64,000 nucleotides of DNA from Dolomedes plantarius (taxonomy: Eukaryota > Arthropoda > Arachnida > Araneae > Dolomedidae). The translations under genes and the position numbers were made by a program. The notes under the pieces were generated by a model. That model did not search any database. It was not told the origin of the DNA and saw only the letters and a list, made by a program, of their open reading frames with translations. Shown here piece by piece: positions 24,150-35,235 of this stretch. The stretch is taken from the NCBI GenBank assembly GCA_907164885.2, contig OU015498.1, positions 125,456,727-125,520,726 of the forward strand, read 5' to 3'. The number at the start of each line of letters is the position of its first letter. The first letter of the stretch is position 1.

Positions 24150-25107
24150 TTTAGCATATCGTTTTGAACTGTAAACAGTTTTTTGTTCTTCTCGTTCATG
24201 TACTTATTTTCTGCCACTGAAGTACAACAATATAATTTCAGTTCAATAACCAACGTCAGGTTTATCCTCTGAAATCTCCAATAATACGACGATAGTTCTA
24301 AATCTCCCTTGGATAACTAAATTTTTCTGTGTGAGGGATGATTCAAAATTTCATGTATTAAGCAATCAAACTTTTTATGCTAACGTACACTTGTGAATAA
24401 TTTCTATTTTCTTTTTACCCTCTGTAGAAGGCCGGGTTCAGCCGTGGGGACCTGTTCCCACAGTTGTTTCCTAGAGCACCAGGTTCTTATAGTAGAATAT
24501 CATTTGGTCGCAGGTAATGGATCCAGCAATTTCGACTTTCTTGGAGGAGTTCTCTCGTCTGTGGGAGCTGTTGTAGCACAGTCTCGGCGTCGGTTTTCTC
24601 CATCTCCACGTGGTTCTGCTGGTAGTTAGGTTTCGCTCAGGTCAAGACAGGTAATGGATCGGGGACCTTGTCTTACGCCATACGGTGTTAGTACTAGTAG
24701 TTCCGTTGATCCTAAATTAACTTGAACCTGTGTAACTCTGTGCGAGTACGGATCACACGCATCGACTTGATGTCTTCAGTCCATATGGTCGTTGAATCCC
24801 TAGTGGCTTAAAGACGTATTATTCGTGATTGCCCTCTGCAGAAGCACAGTACATCTCACGCAAGTAAAAAAAAGAAGAAAAATTCGCAAGGGAAATAAAT
24901 TTTTCCAAAACTTTTCCTCTTGACATTTTTTTCCAATAACTAAAATGGAATGTAGTTTAATAACGTTTCTTGTCTCCTTTTACTTCATGCTTATACATTT
25001 TGTCCCAAATTTTTTATTTCAGATTAGGAAAATTAGAGCAGACGTGGAATATTACATTTCATTATTTTAAAATTAAATGTCAATGGTAAATGCGATGTTT
25101 GTTACGC
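24150..25107 (+). repeat. Tandem-duplication copy B, opened by a 401-bp insertion
   Basis: Parallel to 22903-23421, but interrupted at 24431-24831. Divergence between A and B is moderate, so the duplication is older than at least the B insertion. Confidence 0.8.
24431..24831 (+). mobile_element. Short retroposon-like insert, 401 bp
   Basis: Bracketed by 13-bp near-identical flanks CCCTCTGTAGAAG (24418-24430) and CCCTCTGCAGAAG (24832-24844), where copy A has a single site. It starts GCCGGGTTCAGCCGTGGGGA. Part of it (about 24650-24760) matches 58735-58860 through GTTAGTACTA and CCTAAATT-ACTTGAA words, so it is a repeat family. A 13-bp duplication suits target-primed retroposition, but there is no clear poly-A tail or tRNA head. 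Confidence 0.6.
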
Positions 25108-25118
25108 AATAAGAAGAT

Positions 25119-25345
25119 TTAATCAAGAAAAAGAGGAGGTGAAGAGGTGTAAGGTAAGAGGTTTGGAGAAGGAAAAGAAAGATTGGGTAATGGAAATTTC
25201 ATAGAAGAGGTAAATAAGAAAATGAGAAGGTAAAGGGGGGATTGGAGGAGAAGTGAAAAGTAAAATAAGAGGAGAAGAGAGAGTACTAAACAGGAGGAAA
25301 GATAATCGGAAAAGAAGTCAAGAAAAAAAGAAGTTCAAGAGCAAA
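25119..25345 (+). repeat. Purine-biased tract
   Basis: More than 200 bases dominated by A and G on the plus strand (GAGGAGGTGAAGAGG, GGAGGAGAAGTG and similar), without a strict repeat unit. No coding frame of note. Confidence 0.7.
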
Positions 25346-27578
25346 ACAAGTAGAGGAAGAATATATTGATAAGGATGAGGTTTTCTTTCTTTCAAATTCT
25401 ACTTTTAAGAGATAGTTTTGCCCCAGATTGATTTATCTTAAGTTATGAGAATAAAAACCTTCTTTATCTTTCCCTTATGGGAATATAGAATACATATCTG
25501 GGCAAAGAATATATATAAAACGTTAGTTTTTCAAATTTTTCAGTTTTATGCTCCTATATACTTCTATTTATGTAGTTCTTGAGCATTTTCTAGCTTCAGC
25601 CCCCTTCAGAAACACAGTTATAACTCGCAGCCGCCTGTGTACAATTTAATGATGACAGCCTGTAATTTTTAGGTTGAACATCTTTTGTGATAATTTTTTT
25701 CTACATCACATAATAATTTCATCACATTGTACTCATAGCTATTTTATTTAATGAAAATGTGTCGTTTGTTCAAGACATTCTGAGACTGTCCACGCTCCCC
25801 CCCCCCCCAGGGGGAACGCATGAACGCATATCATTACTTAAAGAAACTCTGCTGTGTGGCAGTGGTTAACTTTGATTCGTTGATAGTCACATATCATGCA
25901 TGAAGAATAGAGTCTTAATTCAGAAAAGCTTAAGTATAATTCCCAATGAGAAATGAAGTAGCAAATAAATGTGTAACTTATTGGAATCGATCTAAAGATA
26001 AAAATATATCAGATTTAAAACTAACTACTTCGGTACCAAAAGCGCCAATATTTATTTTTGTAGTTAAAAAATAAATGTTGATCTTGAATTGCTATAAAAG
26101 TGAGTTATGTGTAATATGGATGTCCTCAACGTCAGCAGAAAAGAAAACTTGTGACTCCATTCAATTAAATACGTGGAGACTAGGACCATTTCACAAACTA
26201 ACAAGATTCTAATCACTTTCTACGTAACGAAATAAAATTAAGCAGTTATACAATGGCCTATTAACCTGACATCTGCTTCCGTCTATGGGATAGATTTAGA
26301 AAGCGATTCAAAGGGAAATAAAAATAATAGATGTGATTCCCGTAACAAGAGATTATAAAGAGCGAATTTCAGGAATTTATATTTATGTTGCAAAATAATG
26401 AATGGCTTCAATTAAGCCTAAAGTATATTTTCATGTAGCCAAAGTAAAATTGAATTTCGGCAATAAAGGAAATATTCTATAAATCAAAAGATAAACAATA
26501 GTAGAGACGGATAGTTTTTATATTCTGCTTCATATTTCTGGCCCATTAGTGGAAAAATTAAACGAATTTTTTCAAGCACCGAGTGGTTAAACCCGCTTTT
26601 TCCATCTAAAAATAGAGGCCTAGCCTAATTACCTATCCCTTCATAGTTTAGAGATAATAATTCTATTCACTTTATTCTCAAAGTTTTATGAAACATGTGT
26701 CAGAGTTAAACTGTTTTAGAATCGATCTTGATATAGAAATATTTTTTTTCTTAGAGCTACGTCAATATCTTGATCGCAAAATTTTCAGTACATCTCGACT
26801 CGATTTAACTATTATTTCGTATGAAGAATTTATTGCGGAGTTCCTCGTGTCTTTTACTAGCCTAATCAATAAATCGTTCATTAATTAGCTAATGGCAAAC
26901 ATTTATAATGAAACTTAAACTCGCACGGCAAAATTATGTTTTAGTAGCTTATCGAAAATAATATCCTAGTCAAATTTCTTAACTATTATATTTGTTACTT
27001 GAAATTAAAGATGCATGGTATAATTTGTCTAAGATTCTGAATGTATTTGTCTCTAATAATTTATTAAGAATTAATTTTATTATAGAGGGAAATATTCCCT
27101 TTCATTTCATTCTTTAAGGCATTTTTGAAATACACAACGTCTTCTCTGGTGGGAAAAATACAGTATGCAATGTTTTTAATATACCCGACTACTTCTTTAA
27201 TATATTCCAAACTCTTTTTGAAATATAATTCTAAACTCTTAAAACGCAGGGTGCATTTGACAGCCATAGCAGTTTACAAGTTGGCCCCTGAGAGCCGTGA
27301 GACTATGGACTGACAGTTATTTTTTCACATAAATTCATGTCATGAGAGGTTTTTGACCAACCAGAGAGTCATATTTTGGCTAACTGTCTTCTAGGACTCG
27401 CTTAGAATTTTAATGAGTTTGATCTCGATTTTCATTTTTTTCTTAATTCAGCTCAATGAAGTCGATATCGCAACACCCCCTCATCAGCTCCGCTTATGAA
27501 TTTGGGCGTGGGATGTATTTTGCGGTTGGTTTCTGCTGTACTGTGTCTTGTATTCACAAGAAAAATTTCAAAATATAA
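25346..27578. other. AT-rich intergenic DNA
   Basis: A C-run followed by GGGGG (about 25796-25815) is the only notable feature. Short frames (26688-26888, 27125-27313) carry no motif. Confidence 0.45.
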
Positions 27579-28300
27579 TCTATGTAGTATATAAAACAGT
27601 TCCGTAACTGACTGACTGACAGATTACGCACAGACCAAACTGCTGGACATAAAGGGCTGAAATTTTTCATGGCGATTATTCTTATAGTGTAGGGGTGCAC
27701 TAAGAAAGATTTTTGAAAAATTCTTCTTAGATTTTTTTAATTAAAATTTTTAAGATGTTTTTGTAACTTTTTTTAAGCTTGCATTTAAAATAATAATCTG
27801 AGGTTATAAAATTTATATCACGAGTAAGATCATAAAAATTCATTTAAAAGGAAATCTTTTTCGAATCTTTCCCTCCATTTTCTGATTCTTTGGTGAATTT
27901 TTAAAGATTAATTTTTAGAATTTATTTTATTAAATGCTGATCACATGGTTTCGTTTCTTTTTCTGATACTTTATAATAAATAACTAATTTTGCATTACGT
28001 ACATAACAATAAAATAGACATTTTTTTTTTGCTAATGCTGCAGAAGATTGGACATTATCCAAAAAAATATTACAATACAGCAAAAGAAATGTTGCTCAAA
28101 CTTCACTATGTTAGCTGTAATATATTCTTTAGTATGTTCTATTAGATTTAATTTGAATAATTTCTTCTACATTATTTTGTCTTTAAAAATATCCCTTACG
28201 ATTTTTTTTATAAACATGTATTTTTTGGCATTAATTGCATACATTGACCGTTGTATTTAATTTAAATGTACTCCCTAGCGCAGCACGGGTATTCAGCTAG
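27579..28300 (+). mobile_element. Helitron-like non-autonomous element, copy 3, both ends present
   Basis: Begins with TC (27579-27580) after a host A and ends CTAG (28297-28300) before a host T, the Helitron insertion signature, with no target duplication. Near the 3' end is CCTAGCGCAGCACGGGTATT, the family's weak hairpin region. The 5' end carries GACTGACTGACAG. At 722 bp it is the reference for the copies at 955 and 12056. No RepHel protein. Confidence 0.78.
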
Positions 28301-28929
28301 TATATTATATCCTGTGATTGTCTCTATAGACAATTCACCTGAATTGGCCATTGAGGCAATAACACCTAATGCTCCTCGGCCTATTCAGTTAATTCGGAAC
28401 TAGTTGCCACCCTTTCGTTTTTATTCTGAATAATAAGAAGTTGGGTGTTCCTGTTCTACGTTTTTCTTGTAAGTTAACTATGAAACTTTTGAATTGTACA
28501 TTATCTTTCGTTTTGCAAGATTTATGTTTAATTTATTTCATGATTTTCTTTGTCGACGAAAAATCCATTTTATTTATCACGGCATTAATTTTGCATCCGC
28601 TTTGTTAATCCCCGCGTTAATTAAATGGCTTATCGAGTCAGCTTATTCCTCTTTATTTTTCATGCAACTTGTCTGTAGCGATAGAGAATGTCTGAATAGA
28701 GTTTCGTTAAAAAGGGTATAGTTAGCCTGATTTCTTTTTAAATTGTTCCCGAATTTTTCTTTTAATTTTATTGACATTTGAGCTAAATAATCAGGCTATT
28801 GTTGTTCTTCTGCAAATAAAATAATTTTACTTGTCCGACAGACTTTAGCGATAAAACTTAAAATAAATCCATATTTCATCAGATCTTAATGATAAAAGTT
28901 ATTTTTAAAAGTTTGTCATTCCGACTATC
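28301..28929. other. Unclassified intergenic DNA
   Basis: A 75-codon plus-strand frame at 28494-28721 shows no domain. Nothing else recognised. Confidence 0.35.
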
Positions 28930-29217
28930 TGCTTCTCAGTTTTATATCTCGTTGGTCCCTTGCCTACTCTATGTAAACATTCTTCTTTTGTTCCTGACTC
29001 CCCGCGATTTGCTGCGGTAGCATGTTTCAGACTTTTCACCCACCACGATTGTCTCCAAGCACATCTTTTCCTGATTGGTATGACTGATTCACCCGACTGC
29101 GTCTTGTGCCGTTGGAGTCAATCTATAACCGATTTACATCTTGACGTGTGCCCAGTCCTTTCAAATTTTGATTCCCTTGTTTTGAAATATTGGAGAGCCA
29201 GTGGTCTAATGGCCTAG
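28930..29217 (+). pseudogene. LINE ORF2 C-terminal fragment
   Basis: The frame reads FAAVACFRLFTHHDCLQAHL, then LFLIGMTDSPDCVLCRW, HLDVCPVL and KYWRASGLMA. The order FRLxTxHDxLxxHL, then a CxxC...HxxxC cluster, then YWxARxxM is what follows the RNase H region in I/Jockey-like LINEs of arthropods. Only the last 80 or so residues remain. It ends with a stop just before a SINE. Confidence 0.75.
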
Positions 29218-29233
29218 TGGCCAAATGACCAGC

Positions 29234-29587
29234 AATTGTTGTTCTTGTTGTTGTTGCTAATGCCACCTGGTTGGAGGTTCCCTTCACCAGGTCCTAATTG
29301 GCTATTGGGCTGAAAGGGGAGGCTCATGTTTTGAATTTGCCCCACAAGAGTAGGAGTCCGATTTGGCTAAATGACTGGTCCCGTAATTTTGAACGAATTC
29401 AAGTGACGAGACCGGAACACTTGACCCCTCACCTCCAGAGGTAAATTTGAGAACTTGGAGGACATTATAGCCACAACCTATTTCACGTGTCCTGGCCACC
29501 ACTAGTGAACGGTGGATTTGCATCGACGAGCATCGAACCAGGGACGTTCAGATCACTGGCCCGCTGCTCTTGCTAACTGGGCCAGCG
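29234..29587 (-). mobile_element. tRNA-derived SINE, about 354 bp
   Basis: On the minus strand the head (29587 downward) reads GCTGGCCCAGTTAGC, a good A box. About 48 bp on, the complement of 29529-29539 gives GGTTCGATGCT, a good B box. The tail at 29234-29257 is built of CAA units. AAATGA occurs just outside both ends and may be the target duplication. The 270-bp body between is unique in this window. Confidence 0.8.
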
Positions 29588-32073
29588 TAAATAAATGAAT
29601 ATCTATTTGGGTCGTTTTCAAATTAATTGTGGCAGCCTTTGAATGTTATTTTTGTTACTAGGCCGAATAAACACCACTTTTTTTCGCCAAAAAGGATTGC
29701 AAAAATAAGCTATTGCCAAATGAATGTAAAGCCTTAAAAATACCCATCATTCGGAACCTTTTCGTTTAGTTTTAATGAAACTTTTTTGATTTTGCTTCCA
29801 CTCCTATTTGGGTATCATATCCTTGAGATTTTAATAATTTTCTTTTGTATTTTATTTTCACAATCCTAAAATTCTTCATTGTAAAATTTCTTAAGACGCT
29901 TGATCTAAGAGTTCTCGTATATGTTCTTGTAAAATAATTCACAGGCGTCTATGCAAATTTTTCAAAGAAATTTTAAGTGAAGTTTTATTTTAATTAATCT
30001 AAATTACTTTCCAACATAAAAAGATGTTTTGAATTTAATATAGTTAGTATAGTTTAATATAGTTAGTAAAATTTAATGAGGTGATTATCAATCCACGTGA
30101 ATTATTAAAGATTTTAGATTTTGTCAGTTCTGCTTCACTTTTTAAAACCGTTCTAGCAAGCATGATGATAAATATCAATCACTTCTAATACTCGCTAAAT
30201 GGTATTTGTAGTCAATGAATAGTTTTATATCCCATTAAACCGAAAGTCGTTACTAAATAGTTAATTTGGAGCATGAATTTACTCTTACAACACATTGAAA
30301 TGAAAATTATTTTAGTGTATAAAACTGAAGCGTAATCCATCCTTATAAAAATAATGATGATAAAATTGCATATCTATGGACTCAGAACCTTAATATAAGT
30401 GTTACTATAAATACAAGCTGTAAAGAAATCAATTATCCTAAATGAATTTTTAAAGAAATTTGTAAAATTATTTTAAATAACATAAAACATCAAAGCAAAA
30501 TTTTATAGAAAAATTTTTAAATGTAGAAAGTTGTTAAAAAACGGAGTAGTTTAGATGCTATTTAGAAAAGAGAGAAGTTAATTTTCATTGCAAGAATGAA
30601 GACAAAATAGTAATTTAAAACAAGGAGAAATATTTCTGGAAGAAAGTTTTGGAAACGAAATGGTAACAGTGTAAAACACTCTAGTTTAACACACGTGAAA
30701 GTATCTGTCTCTTATTAATTTAAATTTGATGTCATACATATTAATAACAGTAACAATCACCGGAATGTTAAACAGAAATTGAATTACAACAGAGGTATAA
30801 AAACTGTATACTTTACTTTAAAATTATTATAGAAGAAAAAACTGTATCAGAAAATTAGATTCTGGATCGCCAGTTCAGAATAAAGAAAGGCTGCATTTTT
30901 CGATTTATTAAGGCCACATATTTTCTGGTAACCTACGGAACATGTTTCATACTTTAAATCAAATTTAGGGAATAATGAAACTGTTTAATTAAATTTCTGG
31001 CTGTTTACCTATATATATATATATATATATAATGCGTCACATATTCTTAAATAATAATATATATATAAACTATCTTAACATTCTACATAATTATATAAAA
31101 TTCTTGCTAGAAGCAGATAAGAATTTTCATTAAATTCCTCCAATAGAAGGGTATGAAGAGAATTTTTTTAACTCTACATATCACAAAAAAATTAAGTATT
31201 TCTCGGAATGGAAGGAAAAAGTAAAATATCTACTGAGTTTGCGACTCAGTGGGAAGTATTTAAGAAAATTGATTTTACTACAGATCATTACTTCCTTTTA
31301 GTTCATTCGTAGGTATGTTTTCTATATTGTGTTATGTTTGACTTCTAAATGAATTTTTGATTTAGCTGTATTATAATTGTAGATAAAAGCTGTGATAACA
31401 ACTTGATGACCATAAAAAATGTATACAGATTTATGCCTGCTGTTACTATATCACAGTTTAAATATTCAACTCTTAATTTACCGCTTTCAAAAGATTTACG
31501 AGCCATTGTTTTAACACTTTTAATTCCAGCGCACTGACACTGTATAATAAAAACTTTTGACTGACGCGCGGACACTGACACTGTAATATAAGCAAATTTT
31601 TTATACATTAAATAGAACACGAGATGTAAGAGATAGTTTCTTTTGATGCAGATATAGCATAAATTAATTTGAAATTAAAATATTTAAATGGTGGTGATCT
31701 CGTATTAAAAATAAAACTATTTAGATATAGAAAGAGGATTATTTAGGAAAATTATTAATGTTCACTCAATAAAAACGCAGTTCTAGTTTGAAATTCTTTG
31801 TTTTATACTAATACGATGGCTCTTGTATATCATTGCTTGTATACCATTTAAATATGATTAAATCGAACTTTATTAATATATGAATTATCAGATTTCCTGA
31901 AATATTTTCGAAGATACTAGGGAATTACTTATTTATGATGAAAAGTTTCTACAAAACTTTACAGAGGGATCCTTTATGTGTGCAATATAACTTCCTTTTT
32001 TGGATGTTAATATGAAAACCACCTATTTACTTTCATGAGAATAAATTAAAGGATTAAAAAAAATTGTGATCAT

Positions 32074-32136
<63 letters not shown>

Positions 32137-33640
32137 CCTAATAGTTACCGTGTTCTGTGTATGTATTTGTGTATTTGTCATGTAACGCTTCCGGAGCAAC
32201 CGCTTCATAAATATATCAGCCTGTGGCATCCATTTTCTTTTATGAGTAAGGCTTAACAAGTAAAGTTCAAAAAGATTATTTGCTATCTAAATCCAAATAA
32301 TTTTAATTAAAACAATGTAATAGCGACACAAATCAACTTTATTTCGATGTTTAGACGGCTGTAATACAAGTATTCATTTTATATACTCAGAACTTGAAAA
32401 TGTAAATACAAGTCAGTCATTCATTCACCGCGATTCAATCATCATCATTAATTTAAGAAAAATTTAATCAGAGAATCTTCATCACAATAAAACAGTTTTT
32501 CATTATATTATTATTTTAATATATATATTTATATTTTAACCATATAATATATATATTTTAACCAGATATTACAATAATGTCAAATTTAGTATTTTCGGAA
32601 ATTTGCAAACTCTACGCATGCGTAGTGATATGTTCAAAACTGTCTGTACGGTAGAAATAGATATTTCTAAATTGCCAACACATGTGGCTTTCATGTGCTT
32701 ACATGTGGCTTTCATGTGATTTTTTGTAAAGCATTCTATTCGATGATAGTGATTTAATTTCTGTATAATATATACTTTTAATAGTACTTTTATAATGGTT
32801 TTATTCTATTCGATTTCTTATTTAAACGGTGTGACGTAACATATCGGCTAGCTTTTGTTTTTAAAATTTAATGTCTGAATGATTATATTTGGATGTAAAT
32901 TTCAAGCTAAGTAACTGAATTTAACATTTTAATTGTGTTCAATTGAATATTTATTTGCCTAAAATTGTTCTTTTGTTCATACCGATTTTTCGTAAAGCAT
33001 TCTATTACGATGATAGTGTTTTTAATTTCTGTTTATTATTGTATTTTTGCACGTGAGTAATTTGTATGATATTTTATCTGATTTTCTTTAGTTTCTATAT
33101 TTTATTTTTGTTTAATATATTTATACATAGCATACTTATACATGTATATAGCGTAATACATGAATATATATGTAATAACTCCAGTTGGAATTATTAGGCT
33201 GTGATCGTGCTAAATGAATGGGTACAACTCTCATAAAACACACAATAATTATACATATATACAGGATTTATTTACATATGTTATATATACAATTACATTG
33301 AATAGGATTATGCTGAATTCGTTATAGCATTTATCACTAGGCTTCCACTTATCGCCTTATATTATAAACATATGCATGTATCATTAATAATCTGACTTGC
33401 AACATTCAATAGAACTTAATGCAGGCTGACCCTTTACGGGCAAGAGGCACATATGTAATATTAGGGATGTGAATAATTATGATTCTCAAAATTGCTCACC
33501 CATGAGATGTTTGACTCCAAAGGTCACACTCATCTAGGAAATTTGATATTTTTCACACTAAGTTCAGCATGTATAACTTTATTGGAGCGTGGTCCCACGT
33601 ATTCTAGCACAGTTCTCGATGAGTCTCGATGAGAAATTTC
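29588..33640. other. AT-rich intergenic DNA with small repeats
   Basis: Contains short TA tracts (31011-31031), a CA/TA microsatellite (listed separately), ACATGTGGCTTTCATGTG twice near 32680-32720, and a 45-bp segment around GTAAAGCATTCTATT present at about 32726 and again at about 32987. No gene was recognised. Confidence 0.45.
32075..32136. repeat. (CA)n-(TA)n microsatellite
   Basis: CA units to about 32113 followed by TA units. Confidence 0.95.
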
Positions 33641-33688
33641 ACAATTACTGTCCAGGTACAGTTCTTTATTTCACGTTGGAGATCTGGC

Positions 33689-33901
33689 GGTCAGCTCGCT
33701 TTGCAGTGATCTCAGCTTCCGTATTACTGTCTGTATGAACCTTCAGCGGCGGTAGGCGTTATTAATTGATTCTATGTTGGTCAGCTCGCTTTGGAGTTGT
33801 CTCAGCTTCCGTATTACTGTCCGTATGAACCTTCAGCGGCGGTAGGCGTTATTAATTGATTGCTGTGATGGTCAGCTCGCTTTGGAGTTGTCTCAGCTTC
33901 T
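33689..33901 (+). repeat. 90-bp tandem repeat, 2.3 copies
   Basis: GGTCAGCTCGCTTTG starts at 33689, 33779 and 33870. The first two copies continue through CTTCAGCGGCGGTAGGCGTT and the third stops after about 32 bp. This lies in a less AT-rich stretch (33530-33990) that resumes beyond the hAT element at 44003, so the hAT landed in it. Confidence 0.9.
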
Positions 33902-33982
33902 ATAAGGCTTATGTCAAGGATTACGGCTCGCTTGCGGCTCTTCTTCGATTAGGCTTACGGCAAGGATCACGTTCGCTTGATG

Positions 33983-33990
33983 CTCTAGAG
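33983..33990. other. Left target duplication CTCTAGAG of the 10-kb hAT element
   Basis: Exact match to 43995-44002. Confidence 0.93.
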
Positions 33991-34295
33991 CAGGGGTTCC
34001 CAAACTTATTTGACCTACTGCCCCCTTTTCAGAGAAAAAATCACTCACCTGGAAGTTTACCATTTTATGCGAGTAAACAGAGATACAATAACAAATTTTC
34101 GGCCTTTTATGTATCTGTTTTTCTACCTATATAGAACATAGTAAAGAAATATGTTGTTATTAATAAGACACCTTGAAGCTTGAAATTATAAAATTATCCC
34201 TTAAAATCAACCATAGCTACATTCGAATTACACACCAAAAATTAAGATGGCGAGGGATAATAATCATATAATAAAAATTACAAATAACAGTAAGA

Positions 34296-34797
34296 CTAAT
34301 GTGAAGTGTGAACTTGGTGCATAGCAATCAATTTATTTGTATTCGGCTCTATTTTAGTCAGAAACATTCTTAAATCACCGCTATCAGTAATTTGCAGTTG
34401 GTTTCTGCGTTTAGTTCACAGATTTGTGACCACACTGAACCAACGTTCCACTAAATATGATGAAAGAAACGCTATTAAAAATATTTGTAGACAAAAGCTC
34501 ATAATCCAGGGTAAAGTGTTAGTATCTCTTTTTGCAACGAGAACTGTTGATAGCTATGCTTAAATTTAAATTTAAATTCTTCATTTGTTGATACTTCTAT
34601 CAGTTCTTATAGTTTTACAGATTCTTCTGAGTTTGATCCTGAAAAAGGATCCAAAACCCAAACAGATATGTTCATTTTAAATATATCTTCAAACCGTTGG
34701 TTGAAGTCAGAATGGAGAGCCATAAAGTGCTGACAATAGATAAGCATGTCTTCATCATGTTTTTCTACTGTTCATAAATGTGGAAATTGGCTGAATT
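34296..34797 (-). pseudogene. hAT transposase, C-terminal part
   Basis: Continues the reading frame lost at the BEL/Pao insertion. Segments in order: LIYCQHFMALHSDFNQRFED, FKMNISVWVLDPFS, NEEFKFKFKHSYQQFSLQKE, LVERWFSVVTNL and RMFLTKIEPNTNKLI, ending HQVHTSH at stop 34296-34298. This is the layout of the C-terminal half of ZBED-type hAT transposases, with the dimerisation region around LVERWFSVVTNL. At least four in-frame stops and frame changes are present, so it is inactive. Confidence 0.85.
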
Positions 34798-34802
34798 CCC
34801 CT
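34798..34802. other. Left 5-bp target duplication CCCCT of the BEL/Pao element
   Basis: Matches 40854-40858. Removing the element and one copy rejoins the hAT transposase sequence. Confidence 0.85.
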
Positions 34803-34809
34803 TAGTAGT

Positions 34810-35029
34810 CCGCATTCGACATCGGTGGTTCTTGAAAATCTGTGCGTTGGTTCAGTGGTAGATCTCTGTGGTATCTCAACATCGACGACAATCAAATTAA
34901 ACTTAACAACATTTAATAATCACATCACAAGTGCGTAGTACATGTTTCTCGTTCGCTATCCAGAAGGTCTCTGAAACAGAACATTCAAATCTGCGCTAGC
35001 AGCGCCACCTATATGAGTGGGTTTTACCA
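34810..35029 (-). repeat. BEL/Pao 3' LTR, 220 bp
   Basis: Read on the minus strand it starts TGGTAAAACCCACTCATATA and its shared part ends at 34810. Seven further bases (TAGTAGT on the plus strand, 34803-34809) lie between the shared part and the target duplication and have no counterpart at the inner edge of the 5' LTR. Confidence 0.93.
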
Positions 35030-35042
35030 TTTCTCCCCACTT
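35030..35042 (-). promoter_or_regulatory. Polypurine tract (plus-strand primer)
   Basis: On the minus strand AGTGGGGAGAAA directly precedes the TGG that starts the 3' LTR, the expected position and composition for the second-strand primer. Confidence 0.85.
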
Positions 35043-35235
35043 AAAATCCTATGGATTTTATCTTTCACAAAATTAATCAAACAAAAATAAACTAATTAAA
35101 TTCTTAAATCACATACATCAATTTGTAAATTATGCTGTAAAAGAGTAAATATGTAAAAAGAAGTAAAGTTCAAAAAATGTTCAAGAATAATATAAAGTTC
35201 AAATAAAAAATATAAGTTCAAAAGTTCCAGTATCT

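Noticed and set aside
33689..33901. Regularly spaced repeat considered as a CRISPR-like array
   Set aside because: The 90-bp units are contiguous without variable spacers, and the genome is eukaryotic.
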